Made by a program: the position numbers and the translations under genes. Below are positions 20,725-29,748 of a stretch of DNA of 64,000 nucleotides, piece by piece. The DNA is from Fructilactobacillus carniphilus (GTDB taxonomy: Bacteria > Bacillota > Bacilli > Lactobacillales > Lactobacillaceae): positions 124,001 to 188,000 of the forward strand of contig NZ_CP097121.1 of NCBI RefSeq assembly GCF_024029675.1, given 5' to 3'. The notes under the pieces were generated by a model. That model had not been told where the DNA came from. It saw only the letters and a program-made list of their open reading frames with translations, and did no database searches. How positions within the stretch are numbered: the stretch's first letter is position 1; each line of letters opens with the position of its first letter.

Positions 20725-21168
20725 GTGCGTACAACATACATGGTTAAGCCCGGTGAAATTGAACACAAATGGTACATCATTGACGCAGCAGGCGTTCCTT
20801 TAGGTCGTCTTGCTAGTGTTACTGCTTCAGTTTTACGCGGTAAAAACAAACCCACATACACACCACACGTTGACTCTGGTGACCACGTCATTATTATCAA
20901 CGCTTCAAAAGTGGCTTTAACGGGTCACAAAGCAAAAGATAAGATGCACTACCACCACACTCAATACATTGGTGGGATTAAGCAAGAATCATTTGGCATG
21001 TTACGCGAAGAAAAGCCAGCTAAGTTAATTGAGCAATCCGTAAAAGGAATGCTTCCTCATGGTACATTAGGACGTAAGATTGCTAAGAAACTTCACGTTT
21101 ATGCAGGTGAAGAACACAAAAATGATGCTCAAAAACCCGAAGTTTTAGATATTAACAACCTAATTTAA
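20725..21168 (+). CDS. rplM: 50S ribosomal protein L13
   Basis: Early-assembly protein of the large subunit. It starts with GTG at 20725 after TGGAGGAAG, giving 147 residues beginning [17 protein letters not shown], the conserved start. An in-frame ATG at 20689 would include the leader and is rejected. The motif [12 protein letters not shown] is present. Confidence 0.96.
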   Translation: MRTTYMVKPGEIEHKWYIIDAAGVPLGRLASVTASVLRGKNKPTYTPHVDSGDHVIIINASKVALTGHKAKDKMHYHHTQYIGGIKQESFGMLREEKPAKLIEQSVKGMLPHGTLGRKIAKKLHVYAGEEHKNDAQKPEVLDINNLI

Positions 21169-21181
21169 GGAGGAAACACAA

Positions 21182-21574
21182 TTGGCTAAAGTACAATATA
21201 CTGGCACAGGTCGCCGTAAAGATTCAGTTGCTCGTGTACGCTTAGTACCTGGTACTGGTAAAGTAATCGTCAACAAACGCGATGTTGAAGATTACATTCC
21301 ATTCCCAAACTTGCGTGAAGTTATTTTACAACCATACAACGTTACGGAAACGCTCGGTAACTACGATACGTTAGTTAACGTAAATGGTGGTGGATTCTCA
21401 GGTCAAGCCGGTGCAATCCGTCTCGGAATTGCTCGTGCTTTACTCGAAGTAGATCCTGACTTCCGTGAAGCTTTGAAGACTGCTGGTCTGTTAACTCGTG
21501 ACCCACGGATGAAAGAACGGAAGAAGCCAGGTCTTAAGAAAGCTCGTAAGGCTGGTCAATTCTCAAAACGTTAA
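21182..21574 (+). CDS. rpsI: 30S ribosomal protein S9
   Basis: S9 has a long C-terminal tail that reaches the P-site tRNA. The 130-residue protein starts with TTG after AAGGAGG and ends [12 protein letters not shown], the universal tail. It is followed by a terminator and then by an AT-rich accessory cassette. Confidence 0.98.
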   Translation: MAKVQYTGTGRRKDSVARVRLVPGTGKVIVNKRDVEDYIPFPNLREVILQPYNVTETLGNYDTLVNVNGGGFSGQAGAIRLGIARALLEVDPDFREALKTAGLLTRDPRMKERKKPGLKKARKAGQFSKR

Positions 21575-21598
21575 GATTATATTCAATCTTATTTTGGA

Positions 21599-21627
21599 CA
21601 CTCACACGTTGGTGTGGGTGTTTTTTT
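21599..21627 (+). terminator. Terminator of rplM-rpsI
   Basis: 9-bp stem CACTCACAC / GTGTGGGTG with loop GTTG, followed by seven T. A TATAAT at 21630-21635 with an upstream TG follows at once and may be the promoter of the next cassette. Confidence 0.92.
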
Positions 21628-21663
21628 GTTATAATTAAACTAAAAATTTTGGAGTGAATAGTT

Positions 21664-22467
21664 ATGTATTTTATCTTGCATGAATTTTTTGATTATATCT
21701 ATAAATTAATCCTTCCATTATTTCCATCAATTTTTGGTTCGTTATTTGGGCTCATTCCCGTTGTTATATCAATTATTAATAATAATAGACAAATTGCTAA
21801 TTCTATTAGTAACAATAATAAGCAAATTAAAAATTCAATTAATAATACCGATAAGCAAATTGCTGATACACGTGAAAGTCAATTCATGAAAAGCAGGCCA
21901 TTTTTTTTAATTCGATTTAGAAAGGATAGGATACGTTATGGTAATCCCGAAAATAGGGGTGACAGACGCAATAGACTTTATATTACTTCACAGCGATACC
22001 TAAAAAAAGATGAATATTTAAAATTTGAAGTTGAAAAAATTAGAAGTAAATTATTAGAAAAACAAGATTTGAATGCAAATATGATACCTATTAACAATGT
22101 ATCTAATAAAGAGATGATTGCTGTTCAAATTATAGCTAAATATGAACATGAAGAGGAAGTATTTAAAATAGATTTAATACCGCCCAGAACTGAATTGTTT
22201 TTAATTAGTAAATATTATATATTGGATTCAGTAGACAAATTTAAAGAATTGAGATACATAAATATATATTTTTTAAATGAACTTAGAGAACAGCAAGGAT
22301 TATTTTTTAGTATAGATAGATCTACCTATGGATTTGCATGCAATGAGAACCTTAAATATGAAAAAACTAAAACTTATTTAGAAAATAAGACTAAAGATAA
22401 AAATTTGTATGAATATGATTTTGTTGGATTTGAGGAAACAGAAAGACTACACAGGAAAAAAGTATAA
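21664..22467 (+). CDS. Membrane-anchored protein of unknown function in SIR2-HerA cassette
   Basis: I do not recognise a family. The 267-residue protein has a hydrophobic segment at about residues 9-39, then a repeated polar stretch (NNNRQIANS, NNNKQIKNS, NTDKQIADT) at roughly 40-70 that may form a coiled coil, then a soluble basic domain containing several tyrosines. This layout resembles a short membrane anchor with a cytosolic domain. The gene is much richer in A and T than the ribosomal genes before it. It is 23 bases ahead of the SIR2 gene on the same strand, so it is likely in the same operon and perhaps a third component. ATG at 21664 follows TTGGAGTG. Confidence 0.75.
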   Translation: MYFILHEFFDYIYKLILPLFPSIFGSLFGLIPVVISIINNNRQIANSISNNNKQIKNSINNTDKQIADTRESQFMKSRPFFLIRFRKDRIRYGNPENRGDRRNRLYITSQRYLKKDEYLKFEVEKIRSKLLEKQDLNANMIPINNVSNKEMIAVQIIAKYEHEEEVFKIDLIPPRTELFLISKYYILDSVDKFKELRYINIYFLNELREQQGLFFSIDRSTYGFACNENLKYEKTKTYLENKTKDKNLYEYDFVGFEETERLHRKKV

Positions 22468-22490
22468 TAATTGGGAGATGGGTATCAGAT

Positions 22491-23660
22491 ATGGTTAAGA
22501 ATTTTAAAATTTACGAATCAGGTTATACAGAAGGTAATGGTAAAGAAAAGGATGAAGATGATATAAAAAACTATTTGAAAAATTTCTTATCATCAAATGT
22601 TAACTTTAATGTTTTAATTGGATCTGGAGCTTCTCTGCCAGCTATTAATACAATGGGTAGAACTTTTAATGATATTAAAACAAGTGGACAATATACTGAT
22701 GAATTATCTGATTTGAAAAAAAAGTATACTAAAAGTTATTTAGGGAAAAATGATGAAAATTTTGAAAATATTGAGTTATTTTTGTCGTGGTTAGGAAATA
22801 GAATAAATGGTGCTGATGATGGCGAACTAAATTTAAATGAAAAACAAATAAAATATTATATAATAAATGAACTTATCAAATCTATATATGATGGATTTGA
22901 TAATGATTCAGAAAACAATAGAAAAACCCAAAGTTATTATGAAAGCTTTTTAAAAAGATTGGTTTTTTTAAAAGAAATGTCTAATGATCAAAACGACATA
23001 ATAAATATTTTTACACCAAATTATGATTTATTTTTAGAACAGTCGTTAGATAAAATTGGTTTTTCCTATACAGATGGTTTTCGTAATTCATTTAATCCTT
23101 ATTTCGACACTTCACAATTTAATAGAAGGCCAGTAGACATAACTCAAAGATTTAGAGATAAATGGTCGGTTATAAAACCATTTTTTAGGATTTATAAATT
23201 ACACGGTTCTTTAAATTGGAAAAGAGATCAAAATGGTATAAAAAGAAACAATAACTTAGTCTCCTCTGATACATTAGGAGCAGATAAAACAGTTATTGCA
23301 CCTACATCTTCAAAATATGCTGATAGTCAAGGATCTCCATTTTCAGATTTATTTAGAGAGTTTTCAATTGAGTTAACAAAACCTAATTCAATTTTGTTAG
23401 TTAATGGATTTGGTTTTGGGGATCAGCATATAAATGATTTTATAAAACAGGCTCTTCAAAGAACAGATTTTAAATTAATTGCTTTTGTTGATGAGGACAA
23501 TAAAAATACACTTAATTTTATGCAGCAAGTTGGTCCGAATTCTGAAGCTTCTTTTATAACTAATGGAAAAGAAAACGAAGCTAAAGATGCTCATCATTTT
23601 GAGACATTGTCTAATTTATTGTCTTTTAATGATCCTTTTGAGGTACGTGATGATGAATAA
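22491..23660 (+). CDS. SIR2-like NADase domain protein (SIR2-HerA defence)
   Basis: SIR2-family enzymes in phage defence cut NAD+ to starve the infected cell. In this 389-residue protein the family motifs are readable in order: nucleotide-binding GSGAS at 44-48 (in place of GAGxS), TPNYD at 175-179, KLHGS with the likely catalytic His238 at 236-240, and GFGFGDQHIN at 306-315. Its end overlaps the HerA-like gene by 11 bases, the arrangement of the known SIR2-HerA two-gene system in which both proteins form one large complex. AT-rich, unlike its chromosomal neighbours. NADase activity is inferred. Confidence 0.85.
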   Translation: MVKNFKIYESGYTEGNGKEKDEDDIKNYLKNFLSSNVNFNVLIGSGASLPAINTMGRTFNDIKTSGQYTDELSDLKKKYTKSYLGKNDENFENIELFLSWLGNRINGADDGELNLNEKQIKYYIINELIKSIYDGFDNDSENNRKTQSYYESFLKRLVFLKEMSNDQNDIINIFTPNYDLFLEQSLDKIGFSYTDGFRNSFNPYFDTSQFNRRPVDITQRFRDKWSVIKPFFRIYKLHGSLNWKRDQNGIKRNNNLVSSDTLGADKTVIAPTSSKYADSQGSPFSDLFREFSIELTKPNSILLVNGFGFGDQHINDFIKQALQRTDFKLIAFVDEDNKNTLNFMQQVGPNSEASFITNGKENEAKDAHHFETLSNLLSFNDPFEVRDDE

Positions 23661-25416
23661 TAATTTGTTTTGGAAAATAGGATTAATTGAGTCAGTAGAA
23701 GAAAATCTTATAACATTTTCTGTGAATTTCAGTGATACAAAAGATTATCTTTATGATGGAAAATTATTAAAAATCAATGGTGTAAATGATTTTGTTTATT
23801 CCAAAATTGATATCGATTCTTTTGTGTTGATGAAGATATTTAAAATAACATCAGCTACTTATAACTATTCTGGGTTAGATCCTAATTCTTTGGGTAATTT
23901 AGACAAATGTATGTTTTTTGCTAGACCATTGGGAATATTAAAAGATAATACCTTTTATTCAGGTATTTTAAAATTACCAATGGTTGGTGAGAAAATTTAT
24001 GGTGTTACAGATGATATACTCAATAAATTTTTTAATAGTGTTAGTGATCATTTAATTAGTTTAGGAAGTGTTAATAATTATCCTGGAGTTGTCCCTAAAT
24101 TAAATTTGTCTAAAATTTTAACATCACATTTGGCAATATTAGGTAATACTGGATCTGGTAAATCTACAACTTTACGAGTTTTACTGGATAAAATTAATAA
24201 AATTAAGAACCATTTAAATTCAAATTTAGATATTTTTGTATTCGATGTTCATGGAGACTATGGGGATTTACCTTTTTCTGAAAATATAAATATTAAAAAT
24301 TATCATATACCTTTAGAGAATCTTAAAATAGATGATTGGTGCGCCGCTTTATTACCTAGTGAAAAAACTCAAAAGCCGTTCCTTATTAGAGCAATTAATG
24401 TAGCAAGTTTTATAAGGTCTAATCGTGAAAATATATATTTAATTTTAATTAAAATGGCATTGGAGGATAGTACTCAAGAAAATTTTTCATCTTTAAAAAG
24501 AAGTGTATTAAAATGGTGTCGGAAATTAAATGGCGTACTAGATGATGAAACAGTTGACAAAATAGAAAAATGGAAATTGAATTATGGAAATGATAATGAC
24601 AATCTTCCTATATTAAAATCAGTTAAAGAATCATTAGACAAGGAAAAATATAAAACCATAAACGATATAATAAGCGAGGACAATAACGAATCTTTTACTT
24701 TAGATGATCTAGAGGAAGCTTTTGATATAGTTTTTGGTGAAGAGGAGGTACAAGGTAATAGAAAAGTAAGGAATAATTCTGAAACAATGATTTCAAGATT
24801 TAGAAATTTAAAAAATAAATACGGGATTAAAAATGGTATTTTAAATGCTAAAAATGGTCAAAAATTAGTGTTAGATAAAAATATCCATAATGGAAGTGAG
24901 ATAATTCATATTTTAAATCTTACTTCTTTAGATGATGATGCACTTAGATTAGTATCTAATTATTTTTCTAGACAATTATTTGAATATAATTTGAATAATT
25001 ATGATATTTCTAATAGAAATAAAATGCCGTTTAACTATTTATATTTTGATGAGGCTCACAGATATATCATGGAGTCTGACGAAGATGATATGACTATTTT
25101 TGATAGAATTGCTAGAGAAGGTAGAAAGTTTAATATTTATATTGGTGTAATAAGTCAAATTCCAAGTGAATTATCTCGTATAATTTTATCGCAAGTTGGT
25201 TCTTTTTTTATTCATAGGATACAAAATTCCGTTGACTTAGAATATATAAGAAAGAATGTACCTTCTGTTTCATATGATATGGTGTCAAGACTACCAGTTC
25301 TTTTACCTGGTAGTGCACTATTGTCAGGGAATTCTTTTGAAATTCCTTTTGAAATTAATATTGATCCTAATGGGAACGATAAATCATCCTCAACACTATC
25401 TCCAATAAAAAATTAG
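23650..25416 (+). CDS. HerA-type ATPase of SIR2-HerA defence system
   Basis: HerA/FtsK-type motor ATPases form hexamers that move DNA. The 588-residue product from ATG 23650 (GAGG site at 23639-23642) has an N-terminal HAS-barrel-like region, Walker A GNTGSGKST at 165-173, FVFDVHGDYGDL near 196-207, Walker B FNYLYFDEAH at 461-470, a sensor-like SQIPSEL at 502-508, and a C-terminal HR...SALLSG region typical of HerA. A longer in-frame extension to 23563 lies within the SIR2 gene and is rejected. The start overlaps the SIR2 stop, so equal production is likely. The next start, ATG 23653, is an alternative. Confidence 0.87.
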   Translation: MMNNNLFWKIGLIESVEENLITFSVNFSDTKDYLYDGKLLKINGVNDFVYSKIDIDSFVLMKIFKITSATYNYSGLDPNSLGNLDKCMFFARPLGILKDNTFYSGILKLPMVGEKIYGVTDDILNKFFNSVSDHLISLGSVNNYPGVVPKLNLSKILTSHLAILGNTGSGKSTTLRVLLDKINKIKNHLNSNLDIFVFDVHGDYGDLPFSENINIKNYHIPLENLKIDDWCAALLPSEKTQKPFLIRAINVASFIRSNRENIYLILIKMALEDSTQENFSSLKRSVLKWCRKLNGVLDDETVDKIEKWKLNYGNDNDNLPILKSVKESLDKEKYKTINDIISEDNNESFTLDDLEEAFDIVFGEEEVQGNRKVRNNSETMISRFRNLKNKYGIKNGILNAKNGQKLVLDKNIHNGSEIIHILNLTSLDDDALRLVSNYFSRQLFEYNLNNYDISNRNKMPFNYLYFDEAHRYIMESDEDDMTIFDRIAREGRKFNIYIGVISQIPSELSRIILSQVGSFFIHRIQNSVDLEYIRKNVPSVSYDMVSRLPVLLPGSALLSGNSFEIPFEINIDPNGNDKSSSTLSPIKN

Positions 25417-25427
25417 TATAGCTATAT

Positions 25428-26600
25428 CTATGACCGTTGTTGGCTAATCGCAGCCAGCAACGGTTTTTCTGTTTGTTCCAGTTGCTGAATCAATTCATGA
25501 GCAGCTTCCGCAGAAATCTGCTTCACAATCCAGTAATCGTGTTCTTCTTTCTTTACTTCATAATCGGGTAGGAGACTCGCAACATCTTGTTCACTGCGAA
25601 TCACGTAATCCAGTAACTTGGAGTTGTTATCCAGTTCCAGTTCTTGCTGGAAATTACGATTTAGGTGCTCCATGTGTAGCTCTAAATCCAAGAGATCTTG
25701 AATTAAAGCGTGCGCAGTGGGGAGTTCCCCGGCTCCCTGGCCGTTGAAACTCAGTTTACCAATCGTGGTTCCCCGTAACCCAACGTAGTTGTAATTCTGG
25801 TGCACACCGGCTTCAATTTCACCGGGAGCGTACAGCGTGGGCTCAATCACAAAGTTGTAGCGATTATCACGCCGGAAACTACGTCCAATTAATTTTACGA
25901 CCCAGTGATGTTTTTTAAAGAAGCTGACGTCTGCCGCAGTGATATTTCGGATTCCGAACTTCAACAAGTTATCGTTCGGTTTAATCTCCGTATCATAGGC
26001 AAGCGAGGCACTAATGCAGAGTTTATTTTCAATGTCATCACCATCGAGATCAGCACTCGGATCCGCTTCGGCATAACCACGTCGTTGGGCTTCCGCCAGC
26101 ACTACATCGAAGGGGGCTCCGGTTTCCATCATTTCGTCCAGGATGAAGTTGCTAGTTCCGTTGAAAATTCCATGAATGGAATCAATCTGGTCAATGCGCA
26201 ACGCCCGTTCGAGATTGATAATCCAGGGAATGCCTCCACCCACGCTGGATTCAAAGTAAAACTTCACGTGGTTTTGCCGTGCCAGCGTCGTAAATTCAGT
26301 GAGGTGGCGGGCCACCACGGCCTTGTTGGCGGTTACCACGTTTTTATGGTGTTCCAACGCATCATTAATCATGGCATAAGCGGGATCTAATCCGCCCAAC
26401 ACTTCGATGATTGTATCAATCTTGTCATTTGCAAGAATTTCTTGATAATCAGCCGTAAAAAGGGGATTCTGATCCACCTTCTCGGGACGCACCCAGATCT
26501 GACTAACGTGCAAACGGCGTAATTGTTTTGTGGCCTGGGACTCGATGATTTTCACCACTCCATGACCAATCGTTCCGTATCCTAGTAACGCAATTTGCAT
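25428..26600 (-). CDS. hom: Homoserine dehydrogenase
   Basis: Reduces aspartate semialdehyde to homoserine, the branch step toward threonine and methionine. The 390-residue enzyme begins with the NAD(P)-binding motif LLGYGTIGHGV (GxGxxG at residues 7-12), has the EVLGG and ANKAVVA motifs, and the substrate block GIFNGTSNFILDEM and AEADPSADLDGDD. The C-terminal tail is short, so a full ACT regulatory domain is probably missing. GGAGG lies just before the ATG. It is divergent from thrC with a shared control region. Confidence 0.95.
   Translation of the reverse strand: MQIALLGYGTIGHGVVKIIESQATKQLRRLHVSQIWVRPEKVDQNPLFTADYQEILANDKIDTIIEVLGGLDPAYAMINDALEHHKNVVTANKAVVARHLTEFTTLARQNHVKFYFESSVGGGIPWIINLERALRIDQIDSIHGIFNGTSNFILDEMMETGAPFDVVLAEAQRRGYAEADPSADLDGDDIENKLCISASLAYDTEIKPNDNLLKFGIRNITAADVSFFKKHHWVVKLIGRSFRRDNRYNFVIEPTLYAPGEIEAGVHQNYNYVGLRGTTIGKLSFNGQGAGELPTAHALIQDLLDLELHMEHLNRNFQQELELDNNSKLLDYVIRSEQDVASLLPDYEVKKEEHDYWIVKQISAEAAHELIQQLEQTEKPLLAAISQQRS
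25434..25468 (+). terminator. Terminator of SIR2-HerA operon, embedded in hom
   Basis: 12-bp stem (25434-25445 with 25452-25463, one G-T pair), 6-base loop, then five T on the plus strand. The hairpin lies inside the last codons of the convergent hom gene. Confidence 0.85.
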
Positions 26601-26628
26601 CGTAATATCCTCCGTTTTCTGTATTTAT

Positions 26629-26668
26629 TTTATATACACTTGTTTTATTAATAAAAACAGGTTACCAT
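26629..26668. promoter_or_regulatory. Overlapping divergent promoters of hom and thrC
   Basis: For thrC, TTGTTT (26640-26645) and TACCAT (26663-26668) are 17 bases apart. For hom on the minus strand, TGTTTT (26659-26654) and TATATA (26636-26631) are also 17 apart. Both -35 boxes sit in the near-palindrome 26641-26659 (TGTTTTAT...ATAAAAACA), which could be an operator for a shared regulator. Promoter boxes are weak matches. Confidence 0.45.
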
Positions 26669-26705
26669 GTTCATAATTGAAAAACAAGGAACGGAGGAAA
26701 ATTTA

Positions 26706-28193
26706 GTGACTTCTTTGTATCAGAGTACCCGAGATGACCAACTGCACGTGAGTTCCAAACAGGCAATTGTGACTGGTTTTGCCGCAGACCAGGGCTTATT
26801 TGTACTCCCTGATTTAGGTGCCAATCCTTTTCCGTTGGAGCAGTTAGCCGGGATGGATTATCAAACGATTGCACAGGCGGTGTTAGAACGGTTGTTGCCG
26901 GATTTTTCCCAGGCGGAAATTAAGGCAGCAATCGCAGCTGCATATGACCACAGTTTTAGCGATCCTAAAATTACCCCCTTGCAAGCCGTCGGCGACTTCC
27001 AGGTGTTAGAACTATTTCACGGTCCGACCGCCGCCTTTAAGGACGTGGGGTTACAATTACTGCCCCAGTTGATGCAACGAGCGGTGGCAACAAACGAACA
27101 AGTCATGGTATTGGCCGCCACCAGTGGTGATACCGGGACTGCCGCTTTGAACGGGTTTCGCAACCAAGCTCGGATGGGAGTTTCCGTTTTCTATCCAGAT
27201 GGCGGGGTCAGCCCCGTGCAGCAACGGCAAATGTTAACCACGACGGGCAAGAATACCCGAGTGGCTGCCATCGAAGGGAACTTTGATGATGCGCAGCGCA
27301 ACGTGAAACGGATTTTTAATGATGCAAAAGTACATGAGCAATTGACAGCGGGAACGCGTTTATCCAGCGCCAATTCCATTAACATTGGGCGTCTGATTCC
27401 ACAGGTGGTCTACTACTTTAGTGCTTACCAACAGTTACTGGAGCAGGGGAAAATCAAATTGGGTGATCAGATTAACTTCACGGTGCCGACCGGAAACTTT
27501 GGCGATGTGTTAGCCGGTTTTTATGCTAAGCAACTTGGCTTACCGATTAAGAAACTGGTAATTGCCTGCAACCAAAATAACGTGTTGGCGGACTTTTGGC
27601 AGACGGGGACTTATGACCGGAACCGACCGTTTTACCAAACGCTGGCGCCCAGCATGGATATCCAGGTCTCCAGTAACTTAGAACGACTGTTGTATTACGA
27701 AAGTGATGGCGATACGCAGTTAGTCGGTCAATTGATGAACGACTTGGATCATCAGGGGAAGTACCAAGTCCCGGCTACATTATTGGAAAAATTACGCCAT
27801 GACTTTGCCAGTGGGTTTACGACCGATGCAGAAATTGAAGCCACGATTCGGCAGGTGTTTGTGGACGACCATTACCTCATGGATCCCCACACCGCCACGG
27901 GGTACCACGTGATGCGCCAGTATCAACAATCCGATCCAGACACGCCGATGGTTCTGTTGAGTACGGCGAGTCCGTACAAGTTTGTGGACGCGGTGGCGGA
28001 TGCGGTGCTGGGTCAGCATGCGGCGGATGCACAAGCTACGACGCAGCAAATAGCTGATTATACCAATGTGCCAGTTCCACCAGCCTTACAAAAACTGTGG
28101 GATTTAACTCCGGTTCAGGCTCCGCAGTTACAACCAGCTGAGATGACCGCGTGGGTCGTACGGGAAACGAACGAGGTGTTTAAGCATGATTAA
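26706..28193 (+). CDS. thrC: Threonine synthase
   Basis: PLP enzyme converting O-phosphohomoserine to threonine. I chose GTG at 26706, eight bases after CGGAGG, giving 495 residues starting MTSLYQSTRDDQLHVSSKQA; an ATG at 26667 lies upstream of the binding site and is rejected. The PLP lysine motif HGPTAAFKDVG and the phosphate-site stretch ATSGDTGTAAL are present. It overlaps thrB by eight bases. Confidence 0.96.
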   Translation: MTSLYQSTRDDQLHVSSKQAIVTGFAADQGLFVLPDLGANPFPLEQLAGMDYQTIAQAVLERLLPDFSQAEIKAAIAAAYDHSFSDPKITPLQAVGDFQVLELFHGPTAAFKDVGLQLLPQLMQRAVATNEQVMVLAATSGDTGTAALNGFRNQARMGVSVFYPDGGVSPVQQRQMLTTTGKNTRVAAIEGNFDDAQRNVKRIFNDAKVHEQLTAGTRLSSANSINIGRLIPQVVYYFSAYQQLLEQGKIKLGDQINFTVPTGNFGDVLAGFYAKQLGLPIKKLVIACNQNNVLADFWQTGTYDRNRPFYQTLAPSMDIQVSSNLERLLYYESDGDTQLVGQLMNDLDHQGKYQVPATLLEKLRHDFASGFTTDAEIEATIRQVFVDDHYLMDPHTATGYHVMRQYQQSDPDTPMVLLSTASPYKFVDAVADAVLGQHAADAQATTQQIADYTNVPVPPALQKLWDLTPVQAPQLQPAEMTAWVVRETNEVFKHD

Positions 28194-29061
28194 AGTGACG
28201 GTTCCAGCTACGAGCGCCAATCTGGGCGTGGGTTACGATTGTTTGGGTCTTGCCTTCGATTTGCGGGCGACGTTTCAATTTCAACCAGCATCAAAATTAA
28301 CCATTACCGGTTGTCCCGAGCAATTTCAAAATGAAAACAATCTTGTTTATCGAGCGTTTCAAGCGGGTTGTGAAGCGTTAGGGGATCCGGTTCCACCGTT
28401 AGCGATTAAGATTGACAGTCCGATTCCTGTTTCCCGGGGACTCGGTAGTTCCGCTACTTGCATCGTCGCAGGACTAGCCGCTGCTGGAGAGTGGTTTCAA
28501 ACCCCGTTTACGCAGAACGAATTGGTGCAATTGGCCACGGACTTTGAGGGCCATCCTGATAACGTGACTCCCGCGATTTACGGCGGTTTGTGTGCCGGGG
28601 TACAAACGGATGAAGGAATCTCCGTGCTTTCCTATCCCGTAGCTGATGACCTGGATTTTCTGGCCATCGTGCCTGATTTTACAGTATCTACAGATGAGGC
28701 GCGGGCGTTGTTGCCGAATTCGGTGAGCTATGCCACTGCGACGCATCAGATTAGTCATAGCTTGTTACTGGTGCGCGCGTTGATGACGGGGAACTTATTT
28801 GACTTACGCTTGGCCCTTGACGACCGTCTACATGAGCCATATCGCAAAAAATTGATTGCTAACTACGATGTGGTGGCGGAAGCGTGTGATTATTTTGAAA
28901 GCAGCCTGTATATTAGTGGAAGCGGTTCGACGTTAATCGCAATTACGGATGACACACCGACTCGCGGAATGTTACGGCAAAAGTTGATGAAGCAACTACC
29001 GGATTGGAAGATCTTCCCATTCGCGGTAGACACAGCTGGCATTCAAGTAGAACGTGAGTAA
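28186..29061 (+). CDS. thrB: Homoserine kinase
   Basis: GHMP kinase that phosphorylates homoserine for ThrC. The 291 residues have the N-terminal PATSANLGVGYD and the ATP-binding PVSRGLGSSAT motif near residue 86. It overlaps the end of thrC, so the two are co-translated; with hom they cover the last three steps of threonine synthesis. Confidence 0.96.
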   Translation: MIKVTVPATSANLGVGYDCLGLAFDLRATFQFQPASKLTITGCPEQFQNENNLVYRAFQAGCEALGDPVPPLAIKIDSPIPVSRGLGSSATCIVAGLAAAGEWFQTPFTQNELVQLATDFEGHPDNVTPAIYGGLCAGVQTDEGISVLSYPVADDLDFLAIVPDFTVSTDEARALLPNSVSYATATHQISHSLLLVRALMTGNLFDLRLALDDRLHEPYRKKLIANYDVVAEACDYFESSLYISGSGSTLIAITDDTPTRGMLRQKLMKQLPDWKIFPFAVDTAGIQVERE

Positions 29062-29063
29062 AT

Positions 29064-29097
29064 AAAAATCGCCGTCCAAGCGGGACGACGATTTTTT
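29064..29097 (+). terminator. Terminator of thrCB
   Basis: Stem AATCG-CGTCC / GGACG-CGATT with one mismatch and a 5-base loop, followed by six T. Confidence 0.88.
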
Positions 29098-29166
29098 AAT
29101 GGAGAAGATGATAAAATTGGATTGAGCCATTTATAGAATATTTAGTAAATATTAAAGGAAAAAAAC

Positions 29167-29748
29167 TTGAACATATTAAAAAGAATACTTCTTACTTTTT
29201 CATCAACGTGGGTATTTGTACTAGTTTACTATTTAAAAAAATTCATCGACGGTAAAATTTATTATAGTACAATATTAAAAGCCTTATCAAAATTAAATAT
29301 ATTAACCTTTATACTTGCTTTTGATACAATTGGGACAGTAGTTATGTTAATTGTTCCAATTTATTATATTTATAAATGTAATCATAATAATTCTGATGAA
29401 ATAGTTGGTAAAGTAAAATCCATAGATTTAATTGATAATTCATTTATTCCGGTATATTTGGGATATTTTTTTGTAGCTATGAATGCAACTCATTTTTTAG
29501 AAATGCTTTGTTTTTATTTTTTGATTTTTATTTTTGTATTTTTTTCAGGTATTGAATATTTTAATCCAATTTTTATTCTTTTTAATTACCACATGTATAA
29601 AATACAGACTGCTAATAACGTGACGGCAATTTTTATTTTAAATACTAGGAATGTAATTAGAAAGACAGAAGATTTAAAGAATATTAGTTTACTTAGAATA
29701 AACAATTTAAGTTATATTGGTTGTAAAAATATTGGAGATGAAAAATGA
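29167..29748 (+). CDS. Membrane protein, KwaA-like (Kiwa defence)
   Basis: A 193-residue protein with about four or five hydrophobic helices (roughly residues 5-24, 44-70, 92-110, 112-142) and the conserved-looking stretch FNPIFILFNYHMYKIQT after the last one. The size, the helices and the partner gene match KwaA, the membrane sensor of the Kiwa antiphage system. It starts with TTG after AAAGGAAA, a weak site. Its stop overlaps the next start by four bases. The region is AT-rich and sits between thrB and an SPFH locus. Identity rests mostly on the neighbour; KwaA sequences vary widely. Confidence 0.6.
   Translation: MNILKRILLTFSSTWVFVLVYYLKKFIDGKIYYSTILKALSKLNILTFILAFDTIGTVVMLIVPIYYIYKCNHNNSDEIVGKVKSIDLIDNSFIPVYLGYFFVAMNATHFLEMLCFYFLIFIFVFFSGIEYFNPIFILFNYHMYKIQTANNVTAIFILNTRNVIRKTEDLKNISLLRINNLSYIGCKNIGDEK

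Noticed and set aside
21575..21663. Integration site of a mobile element at the rpsI 3' end
   Set aside because: rpsI ends are used by some integrative elements, but I see no integrase and no repeat of the rpsI end at the other border.
21780..21875. Tandem DNA repeat in the unknown membrane gene
   Set aside because: Repetition is at the protein level (NNNKQI units) and consistent with a coiled coil; the DNA copies are imperfect.
23563..23649. HerA start inside the SIR2 gene
   Set aside because: The extension is a frame shadow of the SIR2 C terminus; ATG 23650 has a GAGG site at good distance.
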